Source of the DNA: Actinomycetes bacterium
GTDB lineage: Bacteria > Actinomycetota > Acidimicrobiia > Acidimicrobiales > Palsa-688
Length of the DNA stretch: 23,380 bases
Assembly: GCA_021808665.1 (NCBI GenBank)
Contig: JAKBBA010000051.1
Coordinates: 1 to 23,380, forward strand
Direction of reading: 5' to 3'
Part shown: positions 7,794 through 15,492 of the stretch, piece after piece
Layout of the letters: each line of letters begins with the position of its first letter
Position numbering within the stretch: the stretch's first letter is position 1
Notes under the pieces: generated by a model
Told to the model about the DNA's origin: nothing
Seen by the model: only the letters and a program-made list of their open reading frames with translations
Database searches by the model: none
Position numbers and translations under genes: made by a program

Positions 7794-10676
7794 ATGAAGA
7801 AGCTTTTCGACCTGGCGCTTTCGGGTGCGGTGACCGGGTCGATCTACTCGATCATGGCGTCGGGTCTGGTCCTCACCTACAGCACCTCGGGCATCTTCAA
7901 CTTCTCCCACGCCGCCATCGCCTTCGCAGTCGCCTACCTCTACTACCAACTGCACGTCGGATTGGGCGTACCGATCGTCCCGGCGCTGGTGATATCGGTG
8001 ATCCTTTTCGCCCCGCTGCTGGGGTTGCTGCTGGACCGGGTTCTGCTCCGCCGCCTGGGCCAAGCGCCAGTGTACGCCCGCATCGTGGGCACGCTCGGAC
8101 TACTCGTCGCCCTGCCCAACCTGCTGCAATGGCTGGTCGAGACCATCGGAATCGACACGCTCCACCTCACTTCGTTCCGAAGTGCCAGTCAGACCGAGAA
8201 CGGCGGCCCGGTGCCCGGCATCGGCCCCTTCCCCGCCCACCAATACCACATCGTGTCTGGCGTCGCTCTCAACTCAGACCAGCTGTCCGTGTTCATCGTG
8301 ACCGCAGTGGCCGCCGCTGTGCTGTGGTATGTGTTGCAACGCACCCGGATCGGCCTCGATATGCGAGCCGTGGTCGACCGGTCATCCCTGGCCGGACTGC
8401 GAGGCATCAACCCGGCACGCACATCGGCGGTGGCATGGATCCTGACCATGCTCCTGGCCGGCCTTGGCGGGGTGCTGATCACCCCCCTGTTCACCCTCGA
8501 CCCCAACATCTTCACCCTGGTCGTGTTGAGTTCTCTGGCGGCGGTGGTGCTGGGGGGTCTGCGGTCCCTCCCCATTGCTTTCGTCGGAGGCCTGGGAATC
8601 GGTGTGGCCCAGAACCTGGTGGCCGGCTACACCAACGACCTCCCCAAGGCCCTCGCCAACGTCGCCGGCCTGGCCTCGGCTTTCCCCTACGTATTGGTCA
8701 TTCTGATCGGCCTCCTGGTGGGGCGCGACCGCACCAGGAAGGCCGGCACCGTCGCCGAGGAGCGGGCACCTGTCGACCACCGCCAGGGTCTCAACGCCTG
8801 GCGCCGTCGGGCACCGTGGGCTATCGCCGTGTTCCTCTTGTTCGCCTTCGCCATGGGCTGGTTCTCCTGGTTCCGGGCCAACAACTACGACCAGACCGTG
8901 ATTGCCCAGAGCCTGGCGGTGGGCATCGTCCTGCTGTCCTACGTCATCGTCACCGGGATGGGCGGCATGGTCAGCATGGCCCAACCAACCTTCGCCACCG
9001 CCGGAGGTTTCGCGGCGGGATGGGCGCTGAACCGCAACTGGGGCATCGACATTCCCCTGATAGCCGCCCACGGACAAATCAACTTCGTGTGGGCCACCCT
9101 GCTCGGTGTAGTCGTCGGGGCCGTCATCGGGCTGGTCATCGCCCTGCCCGCCACCCGACTCGGCGCCGTGTACCTGGCCATTTGGACACTCGCCGCCGCC
9201 TTCTTCTTCTCTCTTGTCGTATTCGCCTTCCAGTCGATTGGCCACGGCCAAAACGGGTGGAACATAAGGTTCCCGTCCCTGTCGATGCCCGGTCTGAACT
9301 TCGTCCACCGCCTCATCGTCCGACACGGCGGCCACTTCAACTTCAGCGCCGAGCGAGACCAGATTGTGCTCTTCCTTTTCGTCTTTGCGCTGGTCACGGT
9401 CGTGATTCACTCGCTTATGCGGTCAGCCACCGGCCGGGCCATCCTGGCCGTCCGCTCCTCACAAACCGGCGCCCAAGCGGTCGGTATCCGCGCCGACCGC
9501 ACCCGGATTATCGTGTTCGCCGTCGCCGCCGGCGTGGCCGGCCTCGGTGGCGTGATGCTGTCCATGTTCTCCCTGTCGGTAAGCAACAGCACCGCCCCTC
9601 CCGCTGTCGGCCTGGGCTGGCTGGTCGCCGCCGTCCTGTTCGGTATCCGACGACCGGGTGGCGCGCTCATCGCCGGCTTCTCCATCGGGGCCGGCACCGC
9701 TCTTTTCAACCGGCTGTCGATCGCCGTAGGGGCCGGGACGCTCAACCACCTTCTGACCTCGCCGTACTTCATCCCCATGCTCACCGGGCTCGGCGCCATC
9801 CAGGTGGCCCAAGAGCCCGACGGGATCTTGTCCCTGGTCGGTGGCCGCAACGCCAAGAGACGGGTGGCCAGGAGCAGGGCCGCCCACATCACCCAAGCCG
9901 AGATTGCCCTTCACGTCGACGTTCCCACTTTGGAAGCCCAATCTCCGGTCGACGTCGGCGTCTCGTCAGTCGGTGTGAATCCGGCTCTCACCGCAGTCGG
10001 GATTCAGGCTGGTTACGGCGACGCCCGAGTACTCCACGGGGTGTCCGTAACACTCGAACCAGGGAGAATCGTGGCCCTGCTCGGAGCCAACGGCGCCGGA
10101 AAATCGACGCTGTGCTCGGTCCTGGCCGGCGCACTGGCTCCCGAGGCCGGGACCGTGACCCTCGAAGGCTGCGACGTAACGTCTGCACCGGCGTACGAGA
10201 GGGCCCGGTCCGGCCTGCTATACATCCCCGAGGCCCGAGGAATCTTCCCGGGGCTCAACGTCGACGAGAACCTGGCCATCCTCCTGCGCACCCCCACCGA
10301 GCGCCAAGCCGCCTACGACCGGTTCCCGGTCCTAGCCGAACGCCGACGCAACACCTCCAGTCAGCTCTCCGGCGGCGAACAGCAAATGCTCAGCCTGGCC
10401 CCAGCCTTGGCCCACCCGCCCAAGGTGCTCATCGCCGACGAACCTACCCTCGGCCTCGCGCCCTTGGCCGCCAAGCAGGTAATGGATGCCATCATGGAAC
10501 TACGAGACCACGGCACCAGCGTGCTCTTAGCCGAGGAACACACACAAAACGCCCTGCAGGTAGCCGACAGCATCCTGGTCATGGAGCTCGGCCGGGTGCT
10601 ATGGACCGGCCCCCGAGAAGAAGCCACCCGAGACCAACTCGGTGCCGCCTATCTAGGCCTACCGTCGGTCGGCTAG
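7794..10676 (+). CDS. LivH-LivM-LivF triple-fusion ABC transporter (two permeases plus ATPase)
   Basis: One uninterrupted 960-residue frame combines three usual subunits. Residues about 5-305 are a LivH-like permease, about 335-670 a LivM-like permease, and about 730-960 a LivF-like ATPase. The ATPase has Walker A GANGAGKST near 763, signature LSGGEQQ near 857, Walker B VLIADEPTLGL near 876 and an EEH H-loop near 911. Both permease parts contain many hydrophobic spans typical of BPD_transp_2. ATG 7794 follows the LivG stop by one base, with GGGAGCGGA just upstream, so translation is probably coupled. With the LivG-like protein it should form a complete importer containing one polypeptide in place of three. 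Fused LivH-LivM proteins are known; adding LivF at the C-terminus is less usual. No frameshift is seen at the junctions. Confidence 0.88.
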   Translation: MKKLFDLALSGAVTGSIYSIMASGLVLTYSTSGIFNFSHAAIAFAVAYLYYQLHVGLGVPIVPALVISVILFAPLLGLLLDRVLLRRLGQAPVYARIVGTLGLLVALPNLLQWLVETIGIDTLHLTSFRSASQTENGGPVPGIGPFPAHQYHIVSGVALNSDQLSVFIVTAVAAAVLWYVLQRTRIGLDMRAVVDRSSLAGLRGINPARTSAVAWILTMLLAGLGGVLITPLFTLDPNIFTLVVLSSLAAVVLGGLRSLPIAFVGGLGIGVAQNLVAGYTNDLPKALANVAGLASAFPYVLVILIGLLVGRDRTRKAGTVAEERAPVDHRQGLNAWRRRAPWAIAVFLLFAFAMGWFSWFRANNYDQTVIAQSLAVGIVLLSYVIVTGMGGMVSMAQPTFATAGGFAAGWALNRNWGIDIPLIAAHGQINFVWATLLGVVVGAVIGLVIALPATRLGAVYLAIWTLAAAFFFSLVVFAFQSIGHGQNGWNIRFPSLSMPGLNFVHRLIVRHGGHFNFSAERDQIVLFLFVFALVTVVIHSLMRSATGRAILAVRSSQTGAQAVGIRADRTRIIVFAVAAGVAGLGGVMLSMFSLSVSNSTAPPAVGLGWLVAAVLFGIRRPGGALIAGFSIGAGTALFNRLSIAVGAGTLNHLLTSPYFIPMLTGLGAIQVAQEPDGILSLVGGRNAKRRVARSRAAHITQAEIALHVDVPTLEAQSPVDVGVSSVGVNPALTAVGIQAGYGDARVLHGVSVTLEPGRIVALLGANGAGKSTLCSVLAGALAPEAGTVTLEGCDVTSAPAYERARSGLLYIPEARGIFPGLNVDENLAILLRTPTERQAAYDRFPVLAERRRNTSSQLSGGEQQMLSLAPALAHPPKVLIADEPTLGLAPLAAKQVMDAIMELRDHGTSVLLAEEHTQNALQVADSILVMELGRVLWTGPREEATRDQLGAAYLGLPSVG

Positions 10677-10934
10677 GACGTCCGCTCCGTGCCGCAAACC
10701 AACTCCCCACTCCGCCGGCACGCCTGTACGGCGAAAGCCACGCCGCAACCAGAGACCCTCGCCGCAGCGTTGCCGAAACTATGCGCCAACCCACGACACC
10801 AGCACTGCGATGTCTACCGCCACCGTGGCCCTCACGTACTCCACACTGAGAACCTCACGGGCCGACGTTCGGCCAAATCGGCTGGATCCTGACGCCCGGA
10901 ATCCAGGGCATCTCCCGATCCCGAATCAAGCCCC

Positions 10935-10947
10935 TACCATAACTCGA
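10935..10947 (+). promoter_or_regulatory. Candidate -10 box of a leaderless tetR-type transcript
   Basis: TACCAT at 10935-10940 ends 6 bases before ATG 10947, and no ribosome binding site precedes that ATG. This is the arrangement expected for a leaderless actinobacterial mRNA. No convincing -35 box was found. Confidence 0.35.
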
Positions 10948-11546
10948 TGAGCGATCTGATAGCCCGGAAGGCCGGTCGGCCCCGAGACCCGAGCATCGAC
11001 CGCAAGGTCCTTGCCGCCGCCCGCGACCTCCTAGAAGAGCGAGGACTCGACGCCACAACGGTACAAGCCATCGCGGCCCGCTCCGGTGTGCAAACCTCCG
11101 CCATCTACCGGCGGTGGTCGACCCGTCTGGACCTCATCGAAGAGGCCGTGTTCCCCGGACCGACCAACGTCCAAATCGAGCCGACCGGCGACCTCAGACG
11201 CGACATCCGTCGGTTCGTCCGGGCCTATCTGACTGTTTTCGGCGCCGCTGCCTCTCGAGCCGCCATCCCCAGCCTGCTCGCCAACTACCAATCCAGCGGC
11301 CGAACCGACCTCACCAAGAAATGGATGGCGGTCTCGGCCCGCCCCCAGTTCGCCGACATCCTCCGCAGCGCCCCGCCCGGCACCGTCGACCCCGGGGTGG
11401 ACATCGACGACGCCTTCGACGTGCTGCTAGGAGCTCTCTTGGCCCGAGCCCTCGTACCCACAGTCATCGAACGCGCCCGGCCAATCGAACGCCTCGTCGA
11501 TATCACCCTACGCATGCTGCGCCCGGCCCCCAGCGACCAATCATGA
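10947..11546 (+). CDS. TetR/AcrR-family transcriptional regulator
   Basis: A 199-residue one-component regulator. The N-terminal HTH covers about residues 17-62, with the family pattern TTVQAIAARSGVQTSAIYRRW followed by a ligand-binding and dimerisation region of the usual length. It probably represses or controls part of island A in response to the substrate or a metabolite. Candidate operators are the inverted repeat at 5621-5647 and the divergent spacer before the Rieske and dehydrogenase genes; neither is demonstrated. It follows the transporter fusion by 270 bases in the same direction and seems to have its own promoter. It is the last gene before the right end of island A. Confidence 0.88.
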   Translation: MSDLIARKAGRPRDPSIDRKVLAAARDLLEERGLDATTVQAIAARSGVQTSAIYRRWSTRLDLIEEAVFPGPTNVQIEPTGDLRRDIRRFVRAYLTVFGAAASRAAIPSLLANYQSSGRTDLTKKWMAVSARPQFADILRSAPPGTVDPGVDIDDAFDVLLGALLARALVPTVIERARPIERLVDITLRMLRPAPSDQS

Positions 11547-11940
11547 CCCGGCCGCGTCTTCCAGGGTCCGGCCAGAAAGGGCGCTACCGGTGATTGAAGC
11601 CATCTTGGGTCAGTAGAGGAAACTCCCGAACCAACGCCGGTGATCGGTCCGGGAATTGCTGGGCACCGCGCTTTTCCATGAGGACCGAGGTGGGGCCACA
11701 AGCTGACCGGCCCGAGGCAGCACGATGCTAAGTCACGTCCCTCCTGCTGACGTCAGCACCGGACCAGAGTTCTCGTGATTCAATCTGGTGAGTGACACCC
11801 CTGATGCCTCCGCGAAAGCGCTCCGGAGCTCATGGGCTGGATGCCCCCCACTCAGGCCCTACACAAATGCTGCTCGTCAGTCGACACGATGCTGAACTCA
11901 TGGTCCCTGACGTGATGTCCGCACCGGGCCAGAGATTCTT

Positions 11941-11957
11941 GTGGTGCATGTGGTGCA
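11941..11957. repeat. Putative integrase arm-type sites, right end of island A
   Basis: Two exact GTGGTGCA motifs lie at 11941-11948 and 11950-11957, 9 bp apart. CCTGGTCAGGG follows after 35 bases (11993-12003) and abuts the att core. Island B has the same order of motifs at its right end. Confidence 0.5.
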
Positions 11958-11958
11958 A

Positions 11959-11999
11959 GACCGGGACTCCTGCACCGAGTCGGTGCAAAAGTCCTGGTC
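11959..11999. repeat. 41-bp imperfect palindrome beside att core 2
   Basis: The outer arms GACCGGGACT (11959-11968) and AGTCCTGGTC (11990-11999) match at 9 of 10 positions. The inner arms TGCACCGA and TCGGTGCA (11971-11978, 11980-11987) are perfect, with a one-base centre. It may be a recombinase or accessory-factor site, or a hairpin that ended tRNA transcription when island A was next to the tRNA gene. Confidence 0.5.
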
Positions 12000-12003
12000 A
12001 GGG

Positions 12004-12046
12004 GTGGGGCTAGGTGGAATCGAACCACCGACCTCAGCATTATCAG
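12004..12046 (-). repeat. att core copy 2: 3' half of tRNA-Ile(GAT)
   Basis: Identical over 43 bp to the copies at 1243 and 21069. It stops at the 5' edge of the anticodon loop: the next bases to the right do not rebuild the anticodon stem, so it is not a functional tRNA. It is the junction between island A and island B. Confidence 0.88.
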
Positions 12047-12113
12047 GTCTGCTCACGGCGGCTCGCTGACCTGGGCCGATTCGTGAACTGCCTGCTCAGC
12101 GGAGCTTTCTGCG

Positions 12114-12174
12114 TGACCCTCCCTGACCTTCGACGACCCTTCCTCCCCCTCGCTTGTGGTGTAGGCGTGGTGCA
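12114..12174. repeat. Putative integrase arm-type sites, left end of island B
   Basis: GTGGTGTA (12156-12163) and GTGGTGCA (12167-12174) are 11 bp apart and begin 110 bp after the end of att core 2. TGACCCT (12114-12120) and TGACC (12124-12128) also occupy the same offsets from the core as in island A. Such equal offsets in otherwise diverged DNA point to conserved protein-binding sites. Confidence 0.55.
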
Positions 12175-12276
12175 AAAATCGCTGATCGAAGCACCACGAT
12201 CATTCGGATATTTATAAGCTGGCCGCCCGGTTATTGGCAAGCAATTTTGCCGCCATCGGCAACCTGGCGCATTCTG

Positions 12277-12459
12277 TCAGGCGATTCCGCCGCGGCGAGT
12301 CGTGTAAGCATCGACGTCGTCCCGGGCGAGTCGGATTCCGTGACCCTTGAGGTGTTTCGCGGGCAGTTGCCCGGCATCGATCAACTCGTAGATCCGACGG
12401 GGGTCGACGCCGACGAGTTCTGCGGCTTCACCGACCGTAAGTAGACCGCCTCTGCTCAT
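12277..12459 (-). CDS. Excisionase-family (MerR-like) helix-turn-helix protein
   Basis: A 60-residue protein with the small winged-HTH pattern of the excisionase/DNA-binding family: LLTVGEAAELVGVDPRRIYE, then LIDAGQLPAKHLKGHGIRL and ARDDVDAYTTRR. These proteins bind DNA as recombination directionality factors or small regulators. ATG 12459 (MSRGG) fits the family N-terminus and has AAGGAG upstream; an ATG at 12489 would add ten residues. It lies 230 bases inside att core 2 and is divergent from the ATPase gene. The position beside an att site favours a role in excision, but many relatives are ordinary regulators or lie next to toxin-type genes, so this is inference. Confidence 0.72.
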   Translation of the reverse strand: MSRGGLLTVGEAAELVGVDPRRIYELIDAGQLPAKHLKGHGIRLARDDVDAYTTRRGGIA

Positions 12460-12561
12460 GCCTTCCCACACTCCTTCATATCCGTTCAAGAAGTCGCCGC
12501 GGGCTCATCCGGCTGGAGACGACCCGTCGGTGTGGACTCGCTTGGCGAACCCTCGACACAT

Positions 12562-12630
12562 GTCGGAACACGGCGCTAGTTGCTGTCGAAAAGTGGCACT
12601 GACTAACGTCGAAAACTGGTATCCTGATAC
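12562..12630. repeat. Three 23-bp-spaced direct repeats before the DUF4143 ATPase
   Basis: GTCGGAACACGG (12562), GTCGAAAAGTGG (12585) and GTCGAAAACTGG (12608) start exactly 23 bp apart and end against the GTG start at 12632. The second and third differ at two of 12 positions; the first is more diverged. TATCCT at 12620-12625 is a plausible -10 for a leaderless transcript. It looks like an operator array. Confidence 0.45.
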
Positions 12631-12631
12631 G

Positions 12632-13873
12632 GTGGCGTCGCCGACAGAGTACAAGCGTCGGATCGTCGACTCGCGTCTTCGCGATCTCTTCTCGGAACTG
12701 CCGGCACTCATGGTCACCGGGCCTCGTGCCACCGGCAAGACTACGACGGCAGAGAGACTCTCACGGTCGGTGGTTCACCTTGACCGTCCTGCCGAGGCCG
12801 TCGCCTTCGAGGCTGATCCTGACGCCGCGCTCGCCGCAAGTGAAGAACCGGTCCTCTTGGACGAGTGGCAGGAGGTCCCCGGCGTCCTGGGCGCCATCAA
12901 GCGAGCCGTGGACCGAGAGGCCCGACCGGGACGCTTCCTCCTCACCGGATCGGTCAGAGCGGATCTCGAGGCGACGACTTGGCCCGGGACCGGTCGGATC
13001 GTCCGAGTTCCCATGTACGGCTTGACTGTCGGCGAGCTCGAGGGCCGACCGAGTGCAGGGCACTTCATCGACCGCTTCGCTGCGGGCGAGGCACCGCCGC
13101 TACCCCAGCAACGTCCCGACCTTCCCGGCTACATCGAACTGGCGCTGGTAGGCGGGTTCCCCGAGCCCGCTCTCCGCCTGACTGCACAAGCCCGGGTGGC
13201 GTGGCTCGACAGCTACGTGGACCAAGTGGTGACCAGAGATGCCCCGGCCATCGGAGCGGTGCGGGACCCGGCGCTCCTTCGGCGCTACTTCGAAACCTAT
13301 GCCCTCAACACCGCTGGGACAGTTGCAGACTCGACGATCTTCGAGGCGGCCGGGATCAACCGACGGACCGCCGACAGCTATGAGCGGCTCCTCACGAACA
13401 TGTTCCTGATCGAGGCGGTCCCGTCATGGACATCCAACCGGCTGCAGCGCCTGTCCTCCCGACCCAAGCGCTACCTCATCGACGCGGCACTGACCACCAG
13501 CCTCACCCGTGTCGATCGGACAGCAGTACTACGAGACGGCGACCTCCTGGGCCGCCTCCTGGACACCTTTGTTTCAAGCCAGCTCCGAGCGGAGATCGCC
13601 GTTGCCACCACCCGACCCCGGATCTACCACCTACGCGAAGAGCACGGCCGGCACGAGATCGATCTGATGGCCGAGCTGGGAGGCGGAACGGTCCTGGCCT
13701 TCGAGATCAAGGCTTCGTCGGCGCCCCGAGCACAAGATGCCAGACACCTGGCATGGCTTCGAGACCGACTTGGAGAGCGGTTCACCCGCGGCGTAGTCCT
13801 TCATACCGGCACCCGCATCTACGAACTCGGCGAACGCATCCTCGCTCTGCCGATATGCGCTCTATGGGGCTGA
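12632..13873 (+). CDS. AAA ATPase with DUF4143 domain
   Basis: A 413-residue protein of the common AAA/DUF4143 family. Walker A GPRATGKTT is at residues 30-38, Walker B VLLDEWQ at 74-80, and LTGS at 104-107 is a sensor-like motif. The middle DUF4143 part contains YIELALVGGFPEPAL. The C-terminal EIDLM and FEIKAS form the PD-(D/E)xK-like pattern usual in this family. Its cellular role is not established. GTG 12632 was chosen because homologues begin near YKRRIVDSRL; the frame runs upstream to 12458 but has no family similarity there and would overlap the divergent gene. No ribosome binding site is seen, so the mRNA may be leaderless. It lies 167 bases before jetA, same strand; a link to Wadjet is not known. 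Confidence 0.82.
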   Translation: MASPTEYKRRIVDSRLRDLFSELPALMVTGPRATGKTTTAERLSRSVVHLDRPAEAVAFEADPDAALAASEEPVLLDEWQEVPGVLGAIKRAVDREARPGRFLLTGSVRADLEATTWPGTGRIVRVPMYGLTVGELEGRPSAGHFIDRFAAGEAPPLPQQRPDLPGYIELALVGGFPEPALRLTAQARVAWLDSYVDQVVTRDAPAIGAVRDPALLRRYFETYALNTAGTVADSTIFEAAGINRRTADSYERLLTNMFLIEAVPSWTSNRLQRLSSRPKRYLIDAALTTSLTRVDRTAVLRDGDLLGRLLDTFVSSQLRAEIAVATTRPRIYHLREEHGRHEIDLMAELGGGTVLAFEIKASSAPRAQDARHLAWLRDRLGERFTRGVVLHTGTRIYELGERILALPICALWG

Positions 13874-13943
13874 CCCGTCCACCCGGCAAGTCCATCACTA
13901 CGGATCTCCGCACGGCATTTGACGGGTACGGCGTCTGCGCGGT

Positions 13944-13979
13944 GGGTCACGGGTCACCGTCCTACCCCTGTCATATCCT
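13944..13979 (+). promoter_or_regulatory. Possible promoter region of the jet operon
   Basis: A tandem heptamer GGGTCAC-GGGTCAC lies at 13944-13957. It is followed by TATCCT (13974-13979), the same -10-like hexamer seen before the DUF4143 gene. The first jet gene starts about 60 bases downstream. No strong -35 box is present. Confidence 0.3.
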
Positions 13980-14040
13980 CGATGGCGTCCCCTCCTTGGA
14001 GCCCCGAAGGGGAGAGGTCGGCTCACACGGCTCCTGAGAC

Positions 14041-15492
14041 ATGAAATACGACGAGATTGAGCAACTTCGGGAGCGCAGCCCCGCCTGGACCCTGGTCCGG
14101 GCCGGGAACGCCGCGCTGGTGCTCAGCTTCCTCGGGCGGGTGTTCGTCGACCGCAACGTCGCCCATCTGGCCGCCACCGAGCTGGTTAGTGCACTCGACG
14201 ACGAGTTGTACGCACTCAACGAGCACTTCGGTGAGGAGCGCTTTCCCAAGACGGCGCAGGCCTACTTGGACGACTGGGCCGCTCCGGAGCGGGGTTGGCT
14301 GCGCAAGTACTATCCGCCCGGTTCTGACGAACCCAGGTACGACATCTCGCCCGTCGTGGAGAAGACGCTCCTTTGGGTCGAGGACTTGCGCGGCCGGGAC
14401 TTCGTCGGCACCGAGTCGCGGCTCAACACCGTTTTCGAGCTGTTACGCCAGATGGTCTACGGAACCGACGACAACCCCGAACGGCGGCTGGCCGACCTGC
14501 GCCGGCGCCGAGCCGAGATCGACGAGGAGATCGCGCGGGTGGAGGGCGGCGACGTCGCGCTGTTGGACTCGGCCGGCCTACGGGACCGCTACCAACAGTT
14601 CGCGCAAACGGCCAGGGAACTCCTCGCCGACTTTCGTGAGGTGGAGGCGAACTTCCGCCGCCTCGATCGGGACCTCCGCCAGCAGATCGCCGGCTGGACC
14701 GGATCCAAGGGAGCCCTCCTCGAGAACGTCCTGGGCAACCGGGACAGCATCGCCGAGTCCGACCAGGGACGCAGCTTCCAGGCGTTCTACGACTTCCTCC
14801 TCTCCTACCAACGCCAAGAGGAGCTCACCGACCTGCTCGAACGGGTGCGGAGCCTCGAGATCGCCGGCAGGGACGACCGGCTCTCGCAGGTGCACTACGA
14901 CTGGATCGACGCCAGCGAGCGGACCCAAGCGACGGTGCGCTTGCTGTCCGAGCAGCTGCGTCGGTTCCTCGACGACCAGGTGTGGCTGGAGAACCGGAGA
15001 GTGTTCGACCTGCTGCGCACCATCGAGGGCAAGGCTCTCCGCCTCCGCGACCACAAGGACCCGCCGGTGACCACAGAGATGGACGACTCGCGAGTGCCGG
15101 TCAACCTGCCGATGGAGCGTCCGCTCTACCGCCGGCCCAATGTGACCCCTATCGCCAGCGACCGGGCGGACGCCGGCCGCGACGACTTCGACCCTGCCGC
15201 TCTCGTGGATCAGGTCTACATCGACCGGGAAGAGCTCGTCCGGCGGGTGTTCGACCGCCTGGGCCCGAGTCCGCAGGTGGGGCTGCGGGACGTGGTGGCG
15301 GCCGCTCCGCTCGAGCAGGGGCTGGCCGAGCTCATCGGCTACCTGTCGCTTGCGGAGCTCGGAGAGTGCGGCGTGGCGGTGGTCTTCGACGACCAGCACC
15401 GCGAGCAGATCGGCTGGACTGACGACGACGTCGAGCGGATCGTCGACATGCCCGGGGTCACCTTCAGCCGGGAGCGGGTGGACAACGCGTGA
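14041..15492 (+). CDS. jetA: Wadjet protein JetA (DUF3375)
   Basis: A 483-residue DUF3375 protein, the kleisin-like (MukF-related) subunit of type I Wadjet complexes, which recognise and cleave small circular DNA such as plasmids. The N-terminus (RSPAWTLVRAGNAALVLSFL) is typical of the family. The middle, about residues 155-330, is charged and helical as expected for a coiled linker. The C-terminal part contains YIDREELVRRVF and the helical GLAELIGYLSLAEL. ATG 14041 gives the standard family start, although the upstream ribosome binding site is weak. It opens a four-gene operon, and its TGA overlaps the jetB GTG by four bases. Confidence 0.93.
   Translation: MKYDEIEQLRERSPAWTLVRAGNAALVLSFLGRVFVDRNVAHLAATELVSALDDELYALNEHFGEERFPKTAQAYLDDWAAPERGWLRKYYPPGSDEPRYDISPVVEKTLLWVEDLRGRDFVGTESRLNTVFELLRQMVYGTDDNPERRLADLRRRRAEIDEEIARVEGGDVALLDSAGLRDRYQQFAQTARELLADFREVEANFRRLDRDLRQQIAGWTGSKGALLENVLGNRDSIAESDQGRSFQAFYDFLLSYQRQEELTDLLERVRSLEIAGRDDRLSQVHYDWIDASERTQATVRLLSEQLRRFLDDQVWLENRRVFDLLRTIEGKALRLRDHKDPPVTTEMDDSRVPVNLPMERPLYRRPNVTPIASDRADAGRDDFDPAALVDQVYIDREELVRRVFDRLGPSPQVGLRDVVAAAPLEQGLAELIGYLSLAELGECGVAVVFDDQHREQIGWTDDDVERIVDMPGVTFSRERVDNA

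Larger units (their letters stand above)
11547..12003. other. Gene-free right end of island A
   Basis: About 460 bases without a supportable gene. It contains a perfect 14-bp palindrome TGCTGACGTCAGCA (11745-11758), a GTGGTGCA pair (11941-11957) and a long imperfect palindrome next to the att core (11959-11999). A diverged duplicate of the sequence around the GTGGTGCA pair begins near 11757 (GCACCGGACCAGAG against GCACCGGGCCAGAG near 11921). Confidence 0.5.
1243..12046. mobile_element. Island A: tRNA-Ile-bounded catabolic/transport cassette without integrase
   Basis: The island is bounded by att core copies 1 and 2 in the same orientation. Its cargo is a VOC protein, Rieske oxygenase, alcohol dehydrogenase, alpha/beta hydrolase, branched-chain-type ABC importer and TetR regulator. 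No tyrosine or serine recombinase, transposase or conjugation gene can be read inside it. Its ends share motif spacing with island B, so both were probably placed by the same type of integrase acting in trans. The boundaries are seen in the sequence; mobility is inferred. Confidence 0.7.

Noticed and set aside
8129..10849. A 906-residue plus-strand frame in another phase of the transporter fusion
   Set aside because: It is Arg/Pro/His-rich with no motif, whereas the overlapping 960-residue frame carries complete transporter signatures.
12562..12630. A CRISPR array or plasmid iteron origin from the 23-bp repeats
   Set aside because: There are only three short, degenerate units with no spacers of CRISPR length and no Rep or Cas gene nearby. 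A promoter-operator array explains them better.
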